From contig NZ_JAAVTK010000009.1 in assembly GCF_012275535.1 (NCBI RefSeq), forward strand, positions 164,690-228,689: a stretch of DNA of 64,000 nt. Reading direction: 5' to 3'. The translations under genes and the position numbers were made by a program. Source of the DNA: Hymenobacter artigasi (lineage in GTDB: Bacteria > Bacteroidota > Bacteroidia > Cytophagales > Hymenobacteraceae). Each line of letters opens with the position of its first letter. Position 1 is the first letter of the stretch. The notes under the pieces were generated by a model. The model saw only the letters and a list, made by a program, of their open reading frames with translations. It made no database searches and was not told where the DNA came from. This document shows positions 15,927 to 23,407 of the stretch, piece after piece.

Positions 15927-17432
15927 ATGTCGCCAACTTTAGTTCTGAGCCTGGTTGCGGGCTACTTCCTCGTCCTCATCGTCATTGCCATGCTCACGTC
16001 GCGGGGCGCCACCAGCGAAAGCTTCTTCGTGGCCAACCGCAACGCGCCGTGGTACATGGTGGCCTTTGCCATGATTGGCACCTCGCTGTCAGGCGTCACC
16101 TTCATCTCGGTGCCGGGCAACGTGTATGGCAAAAGCTGGAGCTATCTGGCAGTGGCCCTGGGCTTTGTGGCGGGCTACGTCGTTATCGGCACCGTGCTGC
16201 TGCCGCTGTACTACCGGCTGCGGCTGGTGAGCATCTATTCGTACCTGGAGCAGCGCTTTGGCTACTGGAGCTACAAGACGGGCGCGCTGTACTTTTTGAT
16301 TTCCCGGTCGCTGGGCTCGGCCCTGCGGCTGTACCTGGTGGCGGGCGTGCTGCAATTGGCGGTATTTGATGCCATGGGCGTGCCCTTTGCTGTGACCGTG
16401 GTGGTCAGCATCCTGTTCATTTACCTCTACACCTTCAAGGGCGGGCTGAAAACCATTCTCTGGACCGACACCTTCCAGACCCTGGCCATGCTGAGCTGCG
16501 TGGCCCTGAGCATCTACTTCATGTCGGATGCGCTGAATTATTCCTTCAAGCAGCTCGTCACGTCGGTGCGCGAAAGCTCCATGTCGCAGGTCTATTTCGC
16601 TGATTTTCGAGACGATAAATTCTTCTGGAAGCAGTTTGCCTCGGGTATGTTCATCACCATCGTGATGACCGGCCTCGACCAGGACCTGATGCAGAAAAAC
16701 CTGAGCTGCCGCAGCCTCGGCGAGGCCCAGAAGAACCTGTTCTGGTTCACGCCGGTCATCGTGGGGGTCAACATCCTGTTCCTCACGCTGGGCGTGCTCA
16801 TGTACCAATATGCCGCTGCCCGGGGCCTCAAGCTGACCGAGCTGCCCCAGCTCCTCAACCTCAAAGGCACCCTCGATACCGACAAGGTGTTCCCCTTCCT
16901 GGCTACCACGCAGTTCTCGCTCACGGCGGGCATCATCTTCATCCTGGGCATCATCGCCGTTACCTACGCCTCGGCCGATTCGGCCCTGACGGCCCTTACC
17001 ACCTCGTTTTGCGTGGACTTTTTGAACATTCAGCAGTACCCCGAAGCCCGGCAGACGCGCCTGCGCCAGCTCACGCACCTGGGCTGGTCGGTGGTGCTCA
17101 TCGTCATCATCCTCATCTTCCGTGCCCTCAACGAGCAGAGCCTGATTGATGCGGTGTATAAGGCTGCGGGCTTCACTTACGGGCCACTTCTGGGGCTATT
17201 TGCCTTCGGCATTCTCACGGGGCGGCAGCTGCGCGACCGGCTGGTGCTGCCCACCTGCACGGCGGCCGTGCTGCTCACGCTGCTCATCGTGTCGCACTCC
17301 GTGGAGTGGCTGAATGGCTACAAGTTTGGCTTCGAAATCCTGCTGCTGAACGGCGCGCTGGTGTACATCGGCCTGCTGCTGATTTCGCGTCCGGCCGATG
17401 CCGTGCCGCAGCCCGCGAACCTGACGGCGTAG
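15927..17432 (+). CDS. Sodium:solute symporter (SSF family)
   Basis: A 501-residue inner-membrane protein with about 13 hydrophobic helices. SSF features include the N-terminal ATSESFFVANRNAPWYMVAF, the motif AMIGTSLSGVTFISVPG, GYWSYKTGALYFLISRSLGS, and ITYASADSALTALTTSFCVDF-like text near residue 350. These proteins use a sodium gradient to import sugars, amino acids or carboxylates; the solute is not readable. The ATG lies two bases after an inverted-repeat arm, and the probable promoter sits in the loop of that repeat. Confidence 0.93.
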   Translation: MSPTLVLSLVAGYFLVLIVIAMLTSRGATSESFFVANRNAPWYMVAFAMIGTSLSGVTFISVPGNVYGKSWSYLAVALGFVAGYVVIGTVLLPLYYRLRLVSIYSYLEQRFGYWSYKTGALYFLISRSLGSALRLYLVAGVLQLAVFDAMGVPFAVTVVVSILFIYLYTFKGGLKTILWTDTFQTLAMLSCVALSIYFMSDALNYSFKQLVTSVRESSMSQVYFADFRDDKFFWKQFASGMFITIVMTGLDQDLMQKNLSCRSLGEAQKNLFWFTPVIVGVNILFLTLGVLMYQYAAARGLKLTELPQLLNLKGTLDTDKVFPFLATTQFSLTAGIIFILGIIAVTYASADSALTALTTSFCVDFLNIQQYPEARQTRLRQLTHLGWSVVLIVIILIFRALNEQSLIDAVYKAAGFTYGPLLGLFAFGILTGRQLRDRLVLPTCTAAVLLTLLIVSHSVEWLNGYKFGFEILLLNGALVYIGLLLISRPADAVPQPANLTA

Positions 17433-17528
17433 TCCGGGGTTGAGGTATTTCGGGGGTTGATTCGTCTATCGCCCCACCGGCGGGCCGCGCCGCCGCGCAT
17501 CCGGCCCCGTCTTTGCATTTCGTCGCTC

Positions 17529-18020
17529 ATGAAGACTTTATTTGTTCCCCTCGCGCTGCTGGCCGCCTTCACCGCCCACGCCCAAGCGCCCGCCGCCCCG
17601 GCCACCGGCCAGACCATCATCCTGAAGCCCGGCAACATGCAGGTGCAGCGCAACCCCGCCGCCAACCGGCCCGACCGCGCCCCGGTGTACCCCGGCGGCG
17701 AGCAGGCCATGGGCCTGTTTTTCCTCGAACACATCAACTACCCCGCCGCGGCCAAAGCAGCCGGCATCACCGGCAAAGTGCTGGTGAATGCCACGGTGAA
17801 TGAGGATGGTACCACCAGCAACCCCGTGGTGGCCGGGTCGCTCTCGCCCGAGTGCGACGCCGAGGCCCTGCGCGTGGTGAGCCTGCTCAACAGCTGGCAG
17901 CCTGCTATGCGGCGTGGCCGCCCGCTACCGGTGCTGGTGCAGCTGCCCGTGCCCTTCGGCGCGGCCGGCGTGATGCACGTGGAGCAGGTGAAGCGCCAGC
18001 CGGTGCACGGAAAACGTTAG
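17529..18020 (+). CDS. Secreted protein with a single TonB C-terminal domain
   Basis: A 163-residue protein. A signal peptide (MKTLFVPLALLAAFTAHAQA) is followed by a Pro/Ala-rich stretch and a TonB_C-like domain: YPGGEQAMGLFFLEHINYP, GITGKVLVNATVNEDGT, SPECDAEALRVV and WQPAMRRGRPLPVLVQLPV. Classical TonB keeps an uncleaved N-terminal anchor to reach ExbB/ExbD; here the leader looks cleavable, so this is probably a free periplasmic TonB_C protein, a common type in Bacteroidota. The upstream ATG-free stretch and leader support 17529 as start. Confidence 0.85.
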   Translation: MKTLFVPLALLAAFTAHAQAPAAPATGQTIILKPGNMQVQRNPAANRPDRAPVYPGGEQAMGLFFLEHINYPAAAKAAGITGKVLVNATVNEDGTTSNPVVAGSLSPECDAEALRVVSLLNSWQPAMRRGRPLPVLVQLPVPFGAAGVMHVEQVKRQPVHGKR

Positions 18021-18027
18021 TAGCCTC

Positions 18028-18103
18028 GTAGCACATGCTTTAGCTTGTGCCGCGCAAGCGCCATACGGTTCGCTTGCGCGGCACAAGCTAAAGCATGTGC
18101 TAC
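18028..18103. repeat. Inverted repeat, 33-bp perfect arms
   Basis: Arms 18028-18060 and 18071-18103 are perfect reverse complements around a 10-bp loop. Each arm begins GTAGCACATGCTTTAGCTTG. It lies between the TonB-C gene and the ABC exporter gene, 7 bp after the stop. Confidence 0.95.
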
Positions 18104-18174
18104 AAGTTCACCCCCGCCTCATGCCCGGCAACCGAAATTGCCGCGTTATAATTAGCAGAACTAGATAAGACCCG

Positions 18175-20019
18175 ATGGCCCGTAGTGGACTCAACACCAG
18201 CGGCAACGACGCAACCGCCGACCTGCCCAAACCGAAAGTAAACAAGGAATCACTCAAGCGCAGCCTGCGGATTTTCCGCTACGTGCTGCCTTATAAGGGC
18301 CTGTTCTCGGTGGGCCTGATGATGTTGCTGCTCAGCAGCAGCACGTTTATGGCGTTTCCGTTTCTGGCCGGCAAGCTCATCGACGCGGCTAACCACAAGC
18401 CCGTCGTCCTGCCTAACGGCATCGAGCTGGGCATCGACCGGATTGCCATTCTGCTATTCACCATCATCGTGTTTCAGGGCTTTTTCTCGTTTGGGCGCAT
18501 CTGGTTCTTCACGCAGGTAAGCGAGTTCACGGTGCGCGACATTCGCAAGGCGCTCTACGCCAAGTTCGTGCAGCTGCCCATCCCCTTTTTCGAGCAAAAC
18601 CGCGTGGGGGCCATCACCTCGCGCATCACCTCGGACGTGGGCCAGATTCAGGACACGTTTTCGTTGACGCTCGCTGAGCTGTTCCGGCAGATTTTCACGC
18701 TCGTTATCGGCATCACGGCCATCATGGTGGTGTCGGTGAAACTGTCGTTATTTATGCTGCTCACGTTTCCGCCCATTATTCTGGCGGCGGGGCTGTTCGG
18801 GCGCAAAATTCGCACGCTGGCCCGCACTACGCAGCAGGAACTGGCCACCACCAACACCATCGTGGAGGAAACCCTGCAGGCCATCAACTCGGTGAAAGCC
18901 TTTACCAACGAGCAGTTTGAGGCCCAGCGCTACGGCTCGGCGCTCGACCGCGTGGTGGCGGCGGCGTTGCGCAGCAACCTGTTTCGGGGCGGCTTCGTGT
19001 CGTTCGTCATCATTGGCCTCACCGGCGGCATCATCCTCATTCTGTGGCGCGCCGCCACGCTGGTATACAACCCCGGCCCTGACCATCTTGAAGTCAGCCA
19101 GCTACTTACGTTTCTGCTTTACACGGCCTTCATCGGCGCGTCCATCGCCGGCCTGGGCGAGATGTATGGCAAGGTGCAGAGTACGCTGGGCGCGTCGGAG
19201 CGCATCCTCGAAATTCTGGACGAAACGCCCGAGCCCACCCATATTGAGCCGGCCCGGGGGCTGGTACCGGCCCGCCTGCAGGGCGATATTCGCTACGAGC
19301 ACGTCGCTTTCCGCTACCCCACCCGGCCCGATATCGCGGTGCTCAAGGATATCAACTTCCACATCGCGGCGGGCGAAAAAATCGCCCTCGTGGGCCCCAG
19401 CGGCGCGGGCAAAAGCACCATCGCCGGCCTGCTGATGCAGTTTTACCCCCTCAGCGGCGGCCGCATCATCGTGGACGGCCACGATGTGCAGGACTACGAC
19501 CTCACCGGCCTGCGCCGCCACATCGGCATCGTGCCGCAGGAAACGCTGCTCTTCGGCGGCACCATTCGCGAGAACATCGCCTACGGCAAGCCCGGGGCCA
19601 GCGACGCCGAAATCATTGAATCGGCCCAGCGGGCCAACGCCTGGCAGTTTATCCAGGCCTTCCCCGAGGCGCTCGATACGGTGGTGGGCGACCGCGGCAT
19701 CAAGCTTTCGGGCGGGCAACGCCAGCGCGTGGCCATTGCCCGCGCCATCTTGAAAAACCCCGCCATCCTCATCCTCGACGAAGCCACGTCCTCTCTCGAC
19801 AGCGAAAGCGAAAAGCTGGTGCAGGGCGCCCTCGATGAGTTGATGGAGCACCGCACCAGCCTCATCATCGCCCACCGCCTCTCCACCATCCGCAAAGTCG
19901 ATAAAATCCTGGTAATTGACGGCGGCCGCATTGTGGAAGCCGGCACGCACGACGAGCTGAGCGAGCGCGAAGGCGGGCTATACGCGAACCTGCTGCGCCT
20001 GCAGTTTGAGCTGACGTAA
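18175..20019 (+). CDS. ABC exporter, fused permease and ATPase (MsbA/multidrug type)
   Basis: A 614-residue half-transporter. Residues ~35-340 hold six hydrophobic helices (type I exporter fold), including QLPIPFFEQNRVGAITSRIT, the usual coupling-helix region. The ATPase has Walker A GPSGAGKST (~407-415), a Q-loop GIVPQETLLF, signature LSGGQ (~511-515), Walker B ILILDEATSSLD and the switch His in IIAHRLS. It should export lipids, drugs or peptides as a homodimer or with another half. Nothing nearby names the substrate. Confidence 0.95.
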   Translation: MARSGLNTSGNDATADLPKPKVNKESLKRSLRIFRYVLPYKGLFSVGLMMLLLSSSTFMAFPFLAGKLIDAANHKPVVLPNGIELGIDRIAILLFTIIVFQGFFSFGRIWFFTQVSEFTVRDIRKALYAKFVQLPIPFFEQNRVGAITSRITSDVGQIQDTFSLTLAELFRQIFTLVIGITAIMVVSVKLSLFMLLTFPPIILAAGLFGRKIRTLARTTQQELATTNTIVEETLQAINSVKAFTNEQFEAQRYGSALDRVVAAALRSNLFRGGFVSFVIIGLTGGIILILWRAATLVYNPGPDHLEVSQLLTFLLYTAFIGASIAGLGEMYGKVQSTLGASERILEILDETPEPTHIEPARGLVPARLQGDIRYEHVAFRYPTRPDIAVLKDINFHIAAGEKIALVGPSGAGKSTIAGLLMQFYPLSGGRIIVDGHDVQDYDLTGLRRHIGIVPQETLLFGGTIRENIAYGKPGASDAEIIESAQRANAWQFIQAFPEALDTVVGDRGIKLSGGQRQRVAIARAILKNPAILILDEATSSLDSESEKLVQGALDELMEHRTSLIIAHRLSTIRKVDKILVIDGGRIVEAGTHDELSEREGGLYANLLRLQFELT

Positions 20020-20021
20020 AG

Positions 20022-20029
20022 TATATTTG
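20022..20029 (+). promoter_or_regulatory. -7 box (TATATTTG) upstream of hicBA
   Basis: TATATTTG fits TAnnTTTG exactly and lies 22 bp before the HicB-like ATG, starting 2 bp after the ABC exporter stop. Confidence 0.5.
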
Positions 20030-20051
20030 GTTTCACCCTATTCATGCTGCC

Positions 20052-20264
20052 ATGACCATCACCGCAATTATTGAGCAAGGCGAAAATGGCTGGCTGGTGG
20101 GCCAGCTCCAGGAATTCCCGGCCGTTATTGACCAGGGAAAAACCGTCGAGGAATTAAAAAAGAACCTGATGCAGGGCCTGGAATTTTACCTCGAAGTGCA
20201 GCGCGAACAAACCGCGCAGGAATACGAAGGCCGCACGTTTACGCAGGAATTGTTGGTGGCGTAG
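20052..20264 (+). CDS. hicB: HicB-like antitoxin
   Basis: A 70-residue protein starting MTITAIIEQGENGWLVGQL, followed by QEFPAVIDQGKTVEELKKNL, the partial RNase H-like fold of HicB antitoxins. There is no C-terminal helix-turn-helix or ribbon-helix-helix domain, so it can neutralise the toxin but probably does not bind DNA by itself. Its TAG stop is immediately followed by the hicA ATG (TAGATG), indicating tight translational coupling. The order is antitoxin first, the reverse of the classical hicAB order. Confidence 0.85.
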   Translation: MTITAIIEQGENGWLVGQLQEFPAVIDQGKTVEELKKNLMQGLEFYLEVQREQTAQEYEGRTFTQELLVA

Positions 20265-20453
20265 ATGAAGCGGCTGGAACTGGTAAAGCACATTCTGAGC
20301 CACGGCTGCATCATTCTGCGCGAAGGCGGCAACCACACGGCGCTGTTCAACCCGGCCAATAAGCGGCAAACGGTATTGGGCCGGCACCGCGAAATTGATA
20401 ACGTGATGGCCCGCACCATTTGCAAGCAATTGGGAATACCGCCGTTGGCTTAA
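20265..20453 (+). CDS. hicA: HicA-like mRNA interferase toxin
   Basis: A 62-residue basic protein. MKRLELVKHILSHGCIILRE and GGNHTALFNP carry the HicA dsRBD-like fold signature, including the catalytic-position His-24 in GGNHT. HicA toxins cleave mRNA and are blocked by HicB binding. It is directly abutted to hicB. Both genes lie between a chromosomal ABC exporter and an AT-rich orphan, consistent with a small mobile insertion. Confidence 0.88.
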   Translation: MKRLELVKHILSHGCIILREGGNHTALFNPANKRQTVLGRHREIDNVMARTICKQLGIPPLA

Positions 20454-20505
20454 CTGTGCAAGAATGACTTACAAGTTATTTACTTGGTGTAAAAACTGAC
20501 TCTTC

Positions 20506-21108
20506 ATGTTTTTTCTCAAAGCAATAATAGTAACCGTTCTATTGCTAGCGGCTACGCTTAGTGCCCTTGCTCAAAACAGGAAGAGTCAATATGTAATTCT
20601 GACTTTTGAGGATACATATAAAATATCCCAGCACGGTACAGATACTTACTACTGGATAATATCCGCCGATTCCCTGAAGCAACAGAATCGAATTTCGCCC
20701 TTTTTATTGAGTGGTTTTTCTAAAAATACATTGGAATCATGCTGTAAAGGAGAGCCAGTCGACCCTTTTGTAGTAACAACCGAAACTTCTTACGATTTTG
20801 CCAAATCATACTTTGTAAGCACAGATAGCCTACGAAAACTCATTTTCAAGAATCGCACAAATATTCAGGTTATCACTAAAAACTGGGCATCTGGGCAGAA
20901 GGAGAAAATTCAGGTCTTTGCAACTCCGATTTCAGGAAACTTCTGTAGTTCTTCCAGCATAGGCGAATACAATGGCCGAATTTATGTTTCTATTTCAAAT
21001 TTTCAATACGTCGATAATTTTTGGGAAACTGTGCCAATAAAGTTAATCGAGCGAGATTTTACGGGGGTTGGATTTGCCGTATTCCAGAATTTATCTCGCA
21101 GCCGATAA
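20506..21108 (+). CDS. Secreted orphan protein encoded in AT-rich DNA
   Basis: A 200-residue protein with a signal peptide (MFFLKAIIVTVLLLAATLSA, cut after LAQ). The rest is rich in Ser, Tyr, Phe and Lys and has no motif I recognise; four Cys (ESCCKG, NFCSS) could form disulfides. The gene is clearly lower in GC than the flanking genes and uses AT-ending codons, which suggests recent transfer. It follows hicBA by 52 bp and is closed by a terminator at 21147-21171. Confidence 0.65.
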   Translation: MFFLKAIIVTVLLLAATLSALAQNRKSQYVILTFEDTYKISQHGTDTYYWIISADSLKQQNRISPFLLSGFSKNTLESCCKGEPVDPFVVTTETSYDFAKSYFVSTDSLRKLIFKNRTNIQVITKNWASGQKEKIQVFATPISGNFCSSSSIGEYNGRIYVSISNFQYVDNFWETVPIKLIERDFTGVGFAVFQNLSRSR

Positions 21109-21146
21109 CTGCTTTTTCATTTTGAGAGTTATGGTTAATATTCCCA

Positions 21147-21171
21147 AAACCCGCGCCCCCGGCGCGGGTTT
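21147..21171 (+). terminator. Terminator after the AT-rich orphan gene
   Basis: An 11-bp perfect stem (aaacccgcgcc / ggcgcgggttt) with a 3-base loop lies 38 bp after the stop. A weak T-run follows. Confidence 0.7.
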
Positions 21172-21217
21172 CGTACTTTTAGGCCCACAACAACTCTCCT
21201 CACTCTTTCTATTACTG

Positions 21218-22102
21218 ATGAGCAAGCACTTCACAAGTTTCTCCGTCGCTGTTGCAGCGGCTGCTACCCTGCTGGCCACCCCGGCTGCCTACGCCCAAAT
21301 CAAGACGCCCGCTGCCAGCCCCCAAAGCACTGTTTCGCAGCGCGTGGGCCTCACGGATATTACCATTACCTACTCGCGGCCGGGCGTGAAGGCGCGGCAA
21401 ATTTTCGGCACGGTGGTGCCGTTTGGCAAGCGCTGGCGCACGGGTGCCAATGCCACTACCAGCATCAAGTTCTCGGATGATGTGACGATTGAGGGCAAGA
21501 AGGTGGCTGCCGGCGAGTACGGCATCTACACCATCCCGAACAAGACCGAATGGATGGTGGTGCTCAACAAGAACACCAAGCTGGGCGCCGACGTGGACGG
21601 CTTCAAGGACGACCAGGATGTGGCCCGCTTCAACATCAAGCCCTACAAGCTGGGCAGCAAGGTCGAAACGTTCACCATCAACTTCACCGACCTCACCCCT
21701 GCTACCGCCAATGTGGCCATGGAGTGGGAAATGACCGGGGCCAAGTTCAAGGTAATGGCCGACGTGGAAAGCAAAGTGATGGCCCAGATTGAGGAGAAAG
21801 TCACTAAAAACGACAACCCCGCCTCGACGGACCTCGCCGCCGCTGCCGTGTACTACTACGAAAACAACAAGGACCTGAAGCAGGCCCTGACCTGGATGGA
21901 AAAGGCCAACGCCGCCGAACCCACCAAGTTCTGGAACCTGAACACGGAAGCCAAAATCCGCCTGAAAATGAAGGACTATGCCGGCGCTACGAAAGCCGCT
22001 GAGGCTTCGAAGAAAGCCGCGCTGGCCGCCACGCCGCCGAACGGCGAGTACGTGAAGATGAACGAGGATTTGATGGCCGAGGCTAAGAAAATGGGCAAGT
22101 AA
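21218..22102 (+). CDS. DUF2911-domain secreted protein
   Basis: A 294-residue protein. A signal peptide (MSKHFTSFSVAVAAAATLLA, cut after AYA) is followed by a DUF2911 domain (residues ~30-190): VGLTDITITYSRPGVKAR, FGKRWRTGANATTSIKF, AAGEYGIYTIPNKTEW and DVARFNIKPYKL. The C-terminal ~90 residues look like TPR-type helices (KQALTWMEKANAAEP, MKDYAGATKAAEASKKAA). The family is common in Bacteroidota; its biochemical role is not established to my knowledge. The start at 21218 is the one that yields the signal peptide. Confidence 0.88.
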   Translation: MSKHFTSFSVAVAAAATLLATPAAYAQIKTPAASPQSTVSQRVGLTDITITYSRPGVKARQIFGTVVPFGKRWRTGANATTSIKFSDDVTIEGKKVAAGEYGIYTIPNKTEWMVVLNKNTKLGADVDGFKDDQDVARFNIKPYKLGSKVETFTINFTDLTPATANVAMEWEMTGAKFKVMADVESKVMAQIEEKVTKNDNPASTDLAAAAVYYYENNKDLKQALTWMEKANAAEPTKFWNLNTEAKIRLKMKDYAGATKAAEASKKAALAATPPNGEYVKMNEDLMAEAKKMGK

Positions 22103-22182
22103 GCATCCCCCTCCGCACCCTGAGTTGGGCAAGAAGGCAGCTTTTGCGGAAGTTGCCGCCGCCTGACTATCAGCGAGCCATG

Positions 22183-22219
22183 GAAGGCCGCAGCACTGGT
22201 GCTGCGGCCTTCTTTTTTT
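22183..22219 (+). terminator. Terminator between convergent genes
   Basis: A 14-bp perfect stem (gaaggccgcagcac / gtgctgcggccttc) with a 2-bp spacer is followed by seven T on the plus strand. It ends next to the stop of the convergent SDR gene. Confidence 0.9.
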
Positions 22220-23011
22220 CTATTTATCCGCCGCGTGCAGCTGGCTGTTCATGATGGTGGCCAGCATGGAATCGGGAAGTACCAGGCTGGTGAAGAAGTT
22301 GACCTTGGCGCTCATGGTGGGCAGGCTGCGGGCGTCGCCTTCCATTAAAGCGTCGTAGCCCTCTTCGGCCACGGTGCGCGCCGATACGGTATGGTTGGCA
22401 GCGCGGGTGTTTTCGGCGTGCGCCACCTGGAAGAAATTGGTATCGGTAGGGGGTGGGCAAAGCACAGTCATGGTCACGGCCGATTTCTGCTGCTTAAGCT
22501 CGTGCTGCACCGCTTCGGTGAAGCTGAGCACAAAGGCTTTGGTGGCGGCATACACGGCCTGGCACGGGCTGGGCGTGAAGGAAGCCAACGAGCCGACCTG
22601 CAGAATCCGGCCGTCGTTGCGGGCCACCATATCGCGCAGGTAGAGCTTGGTGAGCTGCACGAGGGCCGCCGCGTTTACCTGAATAATGGCGAGCTCCGTG
22701 GCCAAGTCAGTATCGGTGAAATAGCCGGTTTCGCCGAAGCCGGCATCGTTTACCAGCGCATCAATCTGCAGGCCGCGCGCCGTGGTTTCGGCGTAGAGCT
22801 GGGCGGGCGTTTCGGGGTGGCTGAGGTCGAAGGGCAGCAGCACAATTTCTACTTCTTCAAACTCCTGGTGCAGCAGCCGGGCCGCTTCTTTTAGCTCAGC
22901 GAGGTGGCGGGCTACGAGCACCACCCGATAATCGTCGCGGGCAAAACAACGGGCCAGTTCGAAACCGATGCCACTTGAGGCACCGGTAATCAGGGCGGTT
23001 TGGGCGTTCAT
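22220..23011 (-). CDS. Short-chain dehydrogenase/reductase (SDR)
   Basis: A 263-residue cytosolic oxidoreductase. The N-terminal nucleotide motif is TGASSGIGFELAR, the family's NNAG appears as VNDAGFGETG, and the catalytic YxxxK is YAATK, preceded by VGSLASF with the active-site Ser. The layout matches classical SDRs that reduce or oxidise hydroxyl/keto groups with NAD(P)(H). Substrate unknown. Upstream (23012-23110) is strongly AT-rich and likely carries the promoter. A second SDR occurs at 33624-34433. Confidence 0.92.
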   Translation of the reverse strand: MNAQTALITGASSGIGFELARCFARDDYRVVLVARHLAELKEAARLLHQEFEEVEIVLLPFDLSHPETPAQLYAETTARGLQIDALVNDAGFGETGYFTDTDLATELAIIQVNAAALVQLTKLYLRDMVARNDGRILQVGSLASFTPSPCQAVYAATKAFVLSFTEAVQHELKQQKSAVTMTVLCPPPTDTNFFQVAHAENTRAANHTVSARTVAEEGYDALMEGDARSLPTMSAKVNFFTSLVLPDSMLATIMNSQLHAADK

Positions 23012-23190
23012 AGCAGTTGGGGTTAGGTTAAATTGATTTACTATGTTAATATAATCATTAAATATTTATTATTATATACTATTGAAAACCAAACCGTTGC
23101 AATTCATAGAGTTTGGCCTATGCAATTGCGTTGATTTCGCGCAGGGATTTTATTTCTTTCCCAAAGCAGCATGTAGCCTGCTGATATAGA
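23012..23190. other. AT-rich upstream region of the SDR gene
   Basis: Bases 23030-23110 are much more AT-rich than the surroundings and should hold the minus-strand promoter. No exact TAnnTTTG box was found. I see no gene here. Confidence 0.5.
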
Positions 23191-23195
23191 AGGCA

Positions 23196-23227
23196 AAAAG
23201 CCCGATTCCATGCGGAATCGGGCTTTT
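23196..23227. terminator. Bidirectional terminator-like hairpin
   Basis: A 14-bp perfect stem (aaaagcccgattcc / ggaatcgggctttt) is flanked by A and T stretches. It lies between an SDR promoter and a CocE-type gene stop, so it probably ends minus-strand transcripts from 25348-23408. Confidence 0.75.
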
Positions 23228-23247
23228 CCAAACCTTGGGTCATTGCG

Positions 23248-23341
23248 CCGGTCTGACCGCCCTAGGCGGTCTGACCGGTTGTCGTTGTTGCGATATCGTG
23301 CCTACTTCAACCGGTCAGACCGCCTAGGGCGGTCAGACCGG
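23248..23341. repeat. Inverted repeat of the CGGTCTGACCGCC family
   Basis: Arms 23248-23281 and 23308-23341 (34 bp) are perfect reverse complements. Each arm contains GGTCTGACCG twice around CCTAGG-like centres. The same family recurs at 31478-31667. Confidence 0.95.
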
Positions 23342-23407
23342 AGCAACGACTCCCTTCTCCCTTGGCGGCGCGTACTGGCTTCGTGAGGGACTCGGGCCGT
23401 TGTGCCG

